A DNA stretch of 64,000 nt. Origin: Drosophila pseudoobscura. Its lineage: Eukaryota > Arthropoda > Insecta > Diptera > Drosophilidae. Both the position numbers and the translations under genes were made by a program. The notes beneath the pieces are model-generated. The model saw nothing but the letters and a program-made list of their open reading frames with translations. It was not told the DNA's origin and did not search any database. The stretch covers positions 7,254,001-7,318,000 of the forward strand of contig NC_046683.1 in NCBI RefSeq assembly GCF_009870125.1, written 5' to 3'. Positions 10,776-21,400 of this stretch are shown in pieces; positions within the stretch are counted from its first letter, which is position 1; the number at the start of each line of letters is the position of its first letter.

Positions 10776-13700
10776 GCCCTCGGCAGCTTGGGGCCTCATT
10801 GGGAGGGAGGCTGTGATGCTGCCCTCCACTGGCTGGTTTTGTGTGCTTTTTCCTGCATTCTTCATTAAAAATAATGAAAATTGAATTTAATTCGCTTGTC
10901 AGGCCTAATTATAATTATGTTAATGGCGCATGTTTTCCACAACATTTACACAATGCTTATCCAAATCGTCAGCGAATATGCCCCGACTATGCCCCATGTA
11001 CATGCAACCATTCGCTGCTCAGCGCGACAGCGAATGTTTTTCATTTCAACCGATATTTGGATCGGGTTAAATTAGTTGGAACTAATTGGCAGTGTTTAGC
11101 CTTCAGCTAGAACTCTGTTCTTGTTGTTCCAATACCACAGCATTGTTTCAGGCACATAATTAGTACAACTCTTGGTGTTTTCTACCATACAATACTGGAG
11201 ACGATGATGCTCAAGTCCCAAGAAACAAATAGATCCTACAATTGATATGAGTAGAGACAAAGACGCCTAAGAGTCACCGCCTAAGAGCTACCGCCTAGTT
11301 GCCATAGACCGAACGAGTCCCCGTTGTCCGAAGCCTAATAAAAGGCACTTAAATGAACATATAGTATTCTCGAAAAGTTCTACAAAACGGCTATTAAATT
11401 AGTTCTTTAATGGACAGTGGAATAGTTTACAGTAGGTTTGAAAGAACCAAAGAACCAATAGAACCAATCATTGGCCATTTGACATTCCCTGAAGGAGCTG
11501 CTACTTGGTCTTGTCTTGAAGAATGGATTCCTTCCTTGTATATAGTCTTTCATCTTCTACTGATATATTTATCATATGTATGTATGCTTAAGCCATTCGT
11601 TTGCATTCAGTCAATGATCCCTTAAACCGACACTGCCCTGAATAAATTATGCTCTTCTTATAGAAAAAAATTAGTGAATGATTGTTCTTGTAGTCCATTC
11701 AAAACGCGTTTTATTACTGAACTACTGCTTTTTCTTTTTCTATTTTTTGAACTAGTTTCCATTATTGACTTTGTCTTTGTCTTTTGTTTAGTCAGAGAAC
11801 CAATGATTTGAGGACTGGAGGGAATAGTTTTTTTTTTGCCTGCCTCTATTACCATATCTTCCTCTCTGTTTGGGTTTCTCTTCATTTTTTTCTGCCATTA
11901 CCAAAGCCACTCGCTTGTCGCTAATTTTTTCACTTTAGTTTGCCCAACGATATGGAAACAATCGCTGAGCTTTAACCAGACCAAGCCGACATCCAGGCGG
12001 CAGTAGGCACACAGGCACACAGCTCGCAGGAGGAGGGCCTGTGAGGTGGAGGCAGAAGAGCGGCTGGGAGTGGGAGTAGGAATGGGAATAGGAGTAGCAT
12101 TTCGGTTCGGTTTTTGGCAAAGTTGGTTACAGCGATTGAATTTAATTAGCTTATCATGAAAGCGTATTCCCCATAAATTTATCAAAATTGCTTTACACAG
12201 CAGCCCGGGCATATCTTTGCCGGGAAGGGGGTTTTCTGGTGGCACGAGGCATGAGGCAGGAGGCACGAGTCGGTAGACAGTAGGCAGGGGACAGGGTGTT
12301 GTCGGGTGGCGGGGCGTCGCACAAATTGCATTACGACCCGCCCATTAAACTGATAAAAACGGGAACCGAGAGCCGAGTGGCGGCTGGAGAGCGACACTTT
12401 AAAGTTGATGGTTCGAGAGAATCTAAAATCAAATTTATTAACGCACATTACAACGCGCACACTTCATAGCACACAATGGGAGTGACGGGTGAGGGCAGTG
12501 GCTCAGCCCGATTAGGGGGTGGTGCTGCTCGAGTGGGTGCGTTTTTGAGGTGGTGGGGGTTTCACAAATAATACGAGTACTCGTACAAAAGCCTTGCCTA
12601 GTCCTTTGTTTGCATCCTATGAATGGGAAATGCATAATCTATTCCTATTCTCCAGGGTACTGTTAAGTTCAGTGTTGGACAGCGCCTTGAAGAATTGATT
12701 AAACATTAAAGAATGACTGATTTTAGTCAAAATTAACTATGTTAGATATTAGATATGCTTTTTTGGGGAGGTGTTTTATTTTGCGGTTTCCCCCCTAACA
12801 CTAAAAAAGTGTAGAAAAGTATCACAATGAAAGTTTTATTAGTATAAAAAGAGAAAGGTCAGTGATGGATAGAGGGGGTTTCCAATATTTGTAGCATTAC
12901 AGCATACAGATGAAATTAATACTTTCAGGAACTTTGCGAGTGCCAGTGCTGGAAAGCAGTCTGTAAAACAAATGGAAAGAGTAAAAAGTGGAACACTGCT
13001 CATTCCCCTCATTGAAAGTTCATTATTTTCTAATCAAAGCAAAAAGTAATAATTACATTTGGGTAAATCCCTGTTTCCCTTCTGAGGAATAAAGTGTGAC
13101 CCTCCCAACCGTAATAAATATCTATAAATACATATCTCCTTTGACAGTTCATTGACTTCTTCAAACATATAACATTAAGCAAACATGTATCCAATTATAT
13201 CTATCTCTGACCTTGGATCCCACTGGATGATAATAATTAGCAGTCTATCCATATCTACATCTATACCATCATTCCCAGCCATTAGTGATTGATTAATGTG
13301 CCGTGAAAGAGGCGTAGGTGACACCCCATACGGACTACACGCTCTCCTACGCGTTTCGTGCTTACTTTTTGTGGAGACACGACCCCATAATCAGCTTTAA
13401 GCTGTGGTTCGATCAACTCTTGGGTGGCACACAGCCAGCCAGCCATCGGCTTATCGATGGGGCGACGGACAGACCGACGCGTACCCCGGCGTTGCTCACT
13501 TTGATAGCTGGCGAACTGTGTTAATTGATAAGCAATCGCTAATCGGCTGGGAGTACGTATAATAGGCACTACTACTACCAGTACGAGTCGAGTGCTCCTA
13601 AACCGAAATAAAAGCAAAAGCAACAGCCACACCCCTCACCCCTTAACCCCTTAACCCTCTCGGTCTGTGTGTCTCTTTGTGGTATGCCTATCGCCTATCT

Positions 13701-13970
13701 CTGGTGTGCCCTGCACAGGCGTTCGCTTGTAGTGTCAACGCGATTATGATGATTATGTCGCTTCATGTGATATAGTCTGAGAGGTAGTGCGGCTTGCACC
13801 AGGGGTAGACAGCAAGAGAGAGAGAGGATTAGTTGGGTGGGGGGAGGCGGGGAGGCATGCAGCATAATCATCATCATCATCCTCCCCATCCGGCCAGCAA
13901 TTGGAGGCATTTGTGCGTGAAATTACATTGAAAATTTAATTGTGCACACACACAAAGCACACAAAGTGCC

Positions 13971-13998
13971 GGTCGGTCGGTCGGTCGGTCGGTCGGCG
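13971..13998. repeat. (GGTC)n microsatellite
   Basis: Six to seven perfect GGTC tetranucleotide units. Confidence 0.95.
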
Positions 13999-16900
13999 GA
14001 GTGCATTAGATACGCAAAATTTGCTCATAAATTAAAATGCAACACTGCTGCTGCACCGCAATCACTGTGCAACGCAGCAGCACAGCAACACAGTGTCGTG
14101 GCGGCCAGCCCCATTGAAAGCCCCATGTCAGTGGCGGCGGGATGCGGATAAGAAATGCGATTATCATTTGAAATGGGAGATGGCCGCAGCACTGACCGCA
14201 CCCAATCGCATTCCCAATCCCAATCCCAATGTCAGGGATGAGAGTATATTGATCTGGCACTTTCGCCTTGGCCCCAGGGGTTAGCCTCTCCTCAAAGGGA
14301 AGTTCGTCTTCGACGTGGAGTCGGATGTGAGTCGGAGTTGGAGTCGTGCCATGACTTGGCCAGGTCCCGACCCAGAGAGCCCACACCTCAATCAACTGAA
14401 TCTGGGGCAAACGAAATTGAGAATTTAAGAGAAATCGGCTGAGGGGTGCGGATTGCGGGCTGCGGGCTGCAATGGGTTGCAAAGGGTTGTAAATAAAATA
14501 TTATCAACCATAACCAGGACAGCAGAGTGCTGGCTGGCAAACTTTCAGCACGCAATCATTAGTTGATTGTCTATCGATCTGGTTTCGGGGCTTCGGGGAC
14601 TACGAGTGCTAGTCTCCTCCTTCACACACGTGGCACACGTTGCAAGTTGCCACACGAATCTCTCTCCTGTTGCGGCCAGCTCGAAAAGTGGGCAAAAGTG
14701 CGGTGCAGCTGCTCCTCCTCCTCCTCCGCTCCGCTCCGCTCCCTGCACTCCACCACTTCCAGTCAGTTGATGCAGTTTTCCTGTGCGAAAATTAACAAAC
14801 AAACAAACACACACACACACACATATGGGAAAGCGAGTGTGGCAAATGAAAATGCGCGCGCGAGAATTCAATTTGTGGAAAAGAAAATGGTGTTGGATCA
14901 GTGACTGGTTGGAGGGTGGCGTGCCGCCATGTTGTTGGGTTAGGCTATGGTTTAGCCTGCTGCCTGTTTACTTGAGGTTTTCCACCCGCCCAATACCCCA
15001 TCGGCGCAGGAGGGCCAGCCGGAAGGAAATGCAAGCGAACATACGAGGAGCTCGCAAGGCAAATACTCGTACTTGTACTCGTACTCGCACTCGCACACCC
15101 CCATTGCTACCTTTGGGGATGAGTTGAGGTTGGGACTCGAGGTCTGGTTAGGCCTTGTGCCACATGCAGAGCCGAGTGTCTTGGGTTAGACCAAAAATTG
15201 GCACAAACGGAACTCGATTGGGTTCGCTGCTGGCAACAGACTTGTCACCAATCAAGGTGCTGCCACTTGCCGCCAGAAGACACGGGCCCACAGTACGTTT
15301 CGGACGTGTAAGTCTGAGGGAAAGGCCCAACATACATATAGGGTTTAGTCCCGCTTGATTGGCGGAAGATGGGTATGATATAACCCTAGATGAAATACCC
15401 CCTTATTGTGAGAGGAAAAGAGATTGATTGGGACTCCATTGGGAATTGTATTCTATGGCATTCTGTGGCATATTCTTTTACTGTTTCATGGTAGGTATAT
15501 TCCAAGCATCTTCATTTGTCTTACAGTGTTCCAAGACCCACTCTCTGAGCAGCTTGGAATGAAGGGAATGTCCTTCCCAGTACTGTGAAAACCCTCAACT
15601 GCTGCAATGTTACGTCTGTCTGAAGTTTAATTGAAGAATGTAAATAGATATGGAGTCTGGAATCTTTCACGACTTTCCTCAGCGATTATCGAGGCAACCC
15701 CTTGGCATTTTCTTAGTCGTGGTTGTCCTTATCATTGTCCTTGTCCTTGGCAACGCCTGCCACCAACTGCGGACGGGGTGGCGGTGGCATATTCAACAGA
15801 TTCGGTACAACACATGCGAGTATGCACCTGCACCCATGCCCATGCCCATATCCATATCCATATACTTATACCCACAGATGCCACCCCTTCATGCAATCCA
15901 CGCCATAGATCCATAGGTAGTTTTGCCCTGCGAGCTGCTGCTGGAATACAAATGATGGCAATCTGTTTGGCTGTTGGATGGGTTCTTCTTCGATGCGGGG
16001 GGAATGGGTTGTGGTTCAAAACATTTCGCTTGCAAGTTGGGTTGTGGGTGGATGTGGGTGCCCGTTGCCGTTGCCGTTGCCCGCCTTGTATGGCCAAATA
16101 TTTCTATTATTAATGTCTGTTTATCTGCATGCGACGATGTCGTGTACGTACCTCTTCATACTTCTCCCTGCCCCTGCCTCTTCGATCTCTGGGTTGTCTG
16201 GTGGCTGTCTTTGTTTACGCTGCTTTATGAGCTTCGATTAATTTTGCGCGTAAATAGCACCCGAGAAGCAGAAGCAGAATCAGAATCAGGGGGTTCGTTC
16301 CTCTGGCAATTTGTTGGTATCTCTGCTCTTTCAGCTATATTTATACATAGTTTATTAGTTGTTGTTTTCTCTCGTGAAAATATAAACAACAAATGCACGA
16401 AACATTGCCAATGATAATGATAATGATGATGATGATGTGTGGGTTGTTGGCCCAAACAAGAGATACGGAAATGTTTTTGCTGAAAAAATTTGCCCATTCA
16501 GTCACGGAGAATCATTATGAATCGCTCTGCATTATGAATAGAGTGCACTCCGGTGGATGGGATGGGTTAAAGAGCTGACAGATTACCTTTTATATTCGGC
16601 AAAACGTGGAAATTCGAGTGGAATATTTCAGGCAACGGTGGGGTTTTCGCTTAACTCCAATCTGCCACAGATAATGTACTCGCATCATAATTACCGCCAA
16701 CTCATTTGACATATGACAGAGAGAGAACCCAACCCTATAGTATTCGTACTTTACCTTTTGTTATGACACGATGACACCATCCCCAGTCATTAGTTTTTCC
16801 TCATTTGGGAGGGGTGTGGGAGTACTTCGCCTTTAATGACACACGTTGCACTCAACTCACAGTTTATTGAGGAAAGTCTCAGCGATTAGAGTCGGGGGAC

Positions 16901-17694
16901 TGTAAATCTCCGCCTCCACCTCGCCACCTGTCCACCTGCCACCCCCTTGGCAGCACGGGAAACGAGTTTTGTTTTGTTTTGTCGTAGATATTGTGTTTAA
17001 TTAGTATATGGCTAAGCTTCTTTTTATTTTGTTTATTTTTGGCCAGTCAGCGATAACATTCCGGTATTAATATTGTTATTATTATTGAACGAGTAGGTAA
17101 ACGTGTGCCTGCACTAGTCGGCAGATCGTGGGGCGATCCACGCCCACCTCTGCGGCTGTGCCAATGCTAATGTCAATATATGTACATCATATCGTATCAT
17201 CCTATGGATTGTGGGTCCGAGGGGTGGGACCGTGCGAGTTGTTTGCCGAGTGACGCACTGCATGGGCCAGAGATTAAGAGATCTTGATAAACAAAACTGA
17301 ACAAACAGAAACATTGCGAATATATTCGTATAAAAATATCACACATATACATATGCGAACACGCGAAAGCTCTTTGCCGCCCAAGTGCGAAAAATTCTTA
17401 TCTAACGATCGATAATGAAGGAGAGGTCGAGGCGGTGAAGCAAGTGCATTACTATCGTACACACACAGGAACAAACATATGTACACACAGCAGATATGTG
17501 GGATGTGTGTTCGGATTTAGATGGAACACATTGGTCCGTCGTTGTTTAGGGGTAGAGCTTTTTGTGGCTTCTGCTGCGGAGGTCGGTCGACGTGACCAAC
17601 GGCACATAGAACACGGCGAAAGCTTGTGGGACTGGGACTGCGTCCGGGGTTTTGGAGTAATTTCCCGATGCGGCCACTGCGGCCCCGCAATCTC

Positions 17695-17703
17695 TATATA
17701 AAG
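17695..17703 (+). promoter_or_regulatory. TATA box of the secreted-peptide gene
   Basis: TATATAAAG is preceded by GC-rich sequence and lies 120 bases before the ATG at 17815. A start site about 30 bases downstream (near 17725) would leave a leader of about 90 bases. The match to the TATA consensus is perfect. The transcription start itself is not visible. Confidence 0.7.
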
Positions 17704-17814
17704 CCCCATGCAGGGCGTGCGTTCCGCGCATATTGCAAATATCTCGGCTCCAGGTTCGGTCGCTCTCAGTCGCTCCCAGTATTAGTTGTCGCTTCTCACA
17801 CAACACAGCACAGC

Positions 17815-17958
17815 ATGTGGTCGAAGATTGCCATTAGTGGAGCCCTGCTCGTGATGGGTGGCGCTCTGGCCGCCAGCGTGGTGGACAATTTCGCTTATGT
17901 GGATCGCTCCCTGGAGGTGGCCATGCCCAAGGCAAAGCGTCATGCGGCGCAGGAGTAA
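17815..17958 (+). CDS. Short secreted peptide (47 residues)
   Basis: The ATG at 17815 opens a 47-residue frame ending at TAA 17956-17958. Residues 1-20 (MWSKIAISGALLVMGGALAA) form a typical signal peptide: a Lys near the N-terminus, a hydrophobic core and an Ala-x-Ala cleavage site. The predicted mature peptide is about 27-28 residues and begins SVVDNFAYVD. It holds a dibasic KR near its end (MPKAKR), which could be processed. There are no cysteines, so it is not a defensin-type peptide. A strong TATA box lies upstream and an ATTAAA signal at about 18356. The 3' end converges on the repeat-protein gene at 18430. This suggests a highly expressed, tissue-restricted secreted factor such as a gut, cuticle or neuropeptide product. 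The family was not recognised. Confidence 0.75.
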   Translation: MWSKIAISGALLVMGGALAASVVDNFAYVDRSLEVAMPKAKRHAAQE

Positions 17959-18355
17959 TCTGAACTCTAGAACGGAATGGAACGGACCGGAGCGGAGGAA
18001 GTGCCTGCCCTGCCCTGCCCTAAAATTTGGAGTTTTGAGTGGATCTCAATCCAAGCTACAAGCAACAGCCGACGGTTCAATGAACCAGAACCTCTCGCTA
18101 GTTGTACTCGGAATATGAGCACTACTACTCCTGCTTGTGTCCTGCCTATATACTCCTACCATATTCCATGGTAGAGCCACAAGCCGGAACTAGTTCTTGG
18201 AACTCCTCCTCCTCCTTCGTCCAGTGCCCCACGAACAACATCAGTGTGTGTGTGTTTATTTTTTTGTTCCCACAATTAAGATACATATGTTTTACTCTTT
18301 GTTTGTTTTTCGTATTATTAATGTAGATTTTAAGTATTTTTCAAAATAAGTAACA

Positions 18356-18361
18356 ATTAAA
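18356..18361 (+). terminator. Variant poly(A) signal
   Basis: ATTAAA about 400 bases after the secreted-peptide stop codon. It lies just before the convergent repeat-protein gene. Confidence 0.4.
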
Positions 18362-18429
18362 AACCCAATGCCAAGCCAAATTTGAAGTCTGTTTTTGTTT
18401 GTGTGATACATCTTTAGGGACTGATGCTT

Positions 18430-21400
18430 TCAGTCTTGACCTTCTGCTGCTTCGAGCAAAATACCCATGTTCTGATCCTTGGGATCCTCTTCAGCCAGTA
18501 AAGTTTCCAAATCCGTGTTGAGTGCGTCTTCTTCTTCATCAGTGATCCGTGGACGTGCCTCTGTTTCTTCAGCACCTAACTTTGGTATGGCGTCCAATGG
18601 CTCTTGCTTTGATTTAGCTGTTCGCATACGTTTAGGACAGTCGAGGAGTGGGAGAGGGTTTTCGGACGGTACTAAGGTTCGCTTAGGAGGGCGGCCTCTG
18701 GGGCGCTTTACTGTCGTTTGCATTGCAAATGGCTCGATATAGAGTACCTTAGCCTCTCCATTCCAAGGTACCGAAGAATTCTCGAGGTTGTCGATACGCA
18801 CATGGAGATCGCTGCCATCGGTGGTGGTGAACAGCAGCTCCTGGGGATGTTCGTTGGGCGCACTGCAGGATCCCACACTGCCAGGATCGAACAAGTCCAC
18901 AAATTGAAATTCCACGTTCGGCACCTGCACCAAAACGGGATCTGGCTTCGGTTTTCTGGTATACTTTCTCCCTTTATAAGTCCCTGGTGCCTTTGCCTTG
19001 ATTTTGGGTCCCTTTTTAGGACGAGGCTTAATTGTGGCAGCCGCTGAAGAAGGCAGCTCAGTGCGAACAGTGTTCGAATTATTCAATTTGGGGAATTTGG
19101 CGAGCAAACGACTGGACAAATCGAACTTGGAGGGAAAACGTAAAGTTCTCGGTCCCTTCTTCATTTTATCGTCGGCAGCTGTCTCAGGCGCTACGAAGGT
19201 CCAAACTTGGGGAGACATTCCGTAGCTGTTGTCCGTTAGTGTGGGACATTCGTTGGGATCGAAGGAGTCCATGTTCTGAGGCCAATTATGCGATCTGGCG
19301 AGCATCTGAGTATCTGGGGACTGATTCATGTCCGGGAACCCAATAATCTGTGGTGTCTTCTCCTCTTCAATGGGGTGCATCTGTGTCTCTGGGGGATTGA
19401 TATTATCCATGTTCTCCCACAATGGGGTGTACGGAATGGCAAATGTACTTGGTGATAGCTTCTCATTCTTGGGTTCTGGGATGGTCCCCAGTACAGGCCA
19501 TGACAACGGCAATTCAGATAAAAAAGGATCTCTGGATATAATGATTGGATCAAAGTTGTTCGTGCTCTCCCTAAATACGGTAATGGGGACAACATTGGAA
19601 TCTGGTGACTGATCCTTGTCCGGAAAGCCAATAGCCGGTGATGTCTTCTCCTCTGTTATGGGGTGCATCAAAGGTTGGATCCGTTTTTCGGGTAAATCAG
19701 GATTTGTGGGATCATAATGATCAATGATCTCACATAATATGGTATCCGGACGTACAACGTTGCGATCTGAGGACTGTTCTCCGTACGGAAACGCAAATGG
19801 AGTCGGTGATGTCTTCTCCTCTTTTATGGGGTGCATCCATATTTCAAATACAACAGGCTCTATGGGATCGAAATTGTTCGTGCCTGCCCAAAAAGAGCTG
19901 TCGGGGTGTACAACATTGGAATCTATGGACTGATCCATGTCCGGAAACACAAGAAGCGGTGAGACATTCTCCTCTCTTATGGCGTGCATCAAAGGTTGGA
20001 TCCGTTTTTTCGGGTAAAGTAGGCTCTCTGGGATCACAATTATCAATTCTCTCCCAAAATGGGGTCTCCGGGCGTACAACGTTGCGATTTGAGGACTGTT
20101 CTCCGTACGGAAACGCAAATGGAGTCGGTGATGTCTTCTCCTCTTTTATGGGGTGCATCCATATTTCAAATACATCAGGCTCTATGGGATCAAAATTGTT
20201 CGTGCCTGCCCAAAAAGAGCTGTCGGGGTGTACAACATTGGAATCTATGGACTGATCCATGTCCGGAAACACAAGAAGCGGTGAGACATTCTCCTCTCTT
20301 ATGGCGTGCATCAAAGGTTGGATCCGTTTTTCGGGTAAAGTAGGCTCTCTGGGATCACAATTATCAATTCTCTCCCAAAATGGGGTATCCGGGCGTACAA
20401 CGTTGCGATCTGAGGACTGTTCTCCGTACGGAAACGCAAATGGAGTCGGTGATGTCTTCTCCTCTTTTATGGGGTGCATCCATATTTCAAATACATCAGG
20501 CTCTATGGGATCAAAATTGTTCGTGCCTGCCCAAAAAGAGCTGTCGGGGTGTACAACATTGGTATCTATGGACTGATCCATGTCCGGAAACACAAGAAGC
20601 GGTGAGACATTCTCCTCTCTTATGGCGTGCATCAAAGGTTGGATCCGTTTTTCGGGTAAATCAGGATTTGTGGGATCACAATGATCAATGCTCTCCCAAA
20701 ATGGGGTCTCCGGGCGTACAACGTTGCGATCTGAGGACTGTTCTCCGTACGGAAACGCAAATGGAGTCGGTGATGTCTTCTCCTCTTTTATGGGGTGCAT
20801 CCATATTTCAAATACAACAGGCTCTATGGGATCGAAATTGTTCGTGCCTGCCCAAAAAGAGCTGTCGGGGTGTACAACATTGGAATCTATGGACTGATCC
20901 ATGTCCGGAAACACAAGAAGCGGTGAGACATTCTCCTCTCTTATGGCGTGCATCAAAGGTTGGATCCGTTTTTCGGGTAAAGTAGGCTCTCTGGGATCAC
21001 AATTATCAATTCTCTCCCAAAATGGGGTCTCCGGGCGTACAACGTTGCGATCTGAGGACTGTTCTCCGTACGGAAACGCAAATGGAGTCGGTGATGTCTT
21101 CTCCTCTTTTATGGGGTGCATCCATATTTCAAATACAACAGGCTCTATGGGATCGAAATTGTTCGTGCCTGCCCAAAAAGAGCTGTCGGGGTGTACAACA
21201 TTGGAATCTATGGACTGATCCATGTCCGGAAACACAAGAAGCGGTGAGACATTCTCCTCTCTTATGGCGTGCATCAAAGGTTGGATCCGTTTTTCGGGTA
21301 AAGTAGGCTCTCTGGGATCACAATTATCAATTCTCTCCCAAAATGGGGTCTCCGGGCGTACAACGTTGCGATCTGAGGACTGTTCTCCGTACGGAAACGC

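Larger units (their letters stand above)
10390..17690. other. Non-coding stretch
   Basis: No supported gene. It alternates AT-rich plain sequence (11.1-11.9 and 12.65-13.3 kb) with GC-rich simple sequence. Repeats at 10.73 and 13.97 kb are listed separately. Further CA and (ACTCGT)-like runs occur at 14.81-14.82 and 15.06-15.10 kb. GATA-type sites (TTATCT, CGATAA) lie at about 17.40 kb, upstream of the secreted-peptide gene. Candidate frames here are short or built from repeats. Confidence 0.55.

Noticed and set aside
14006..14482. 158-codon minus-strand frame
   Set aside because: Passes through simple repeats (ATTGGGATT) and lacks a domain or gene signals.
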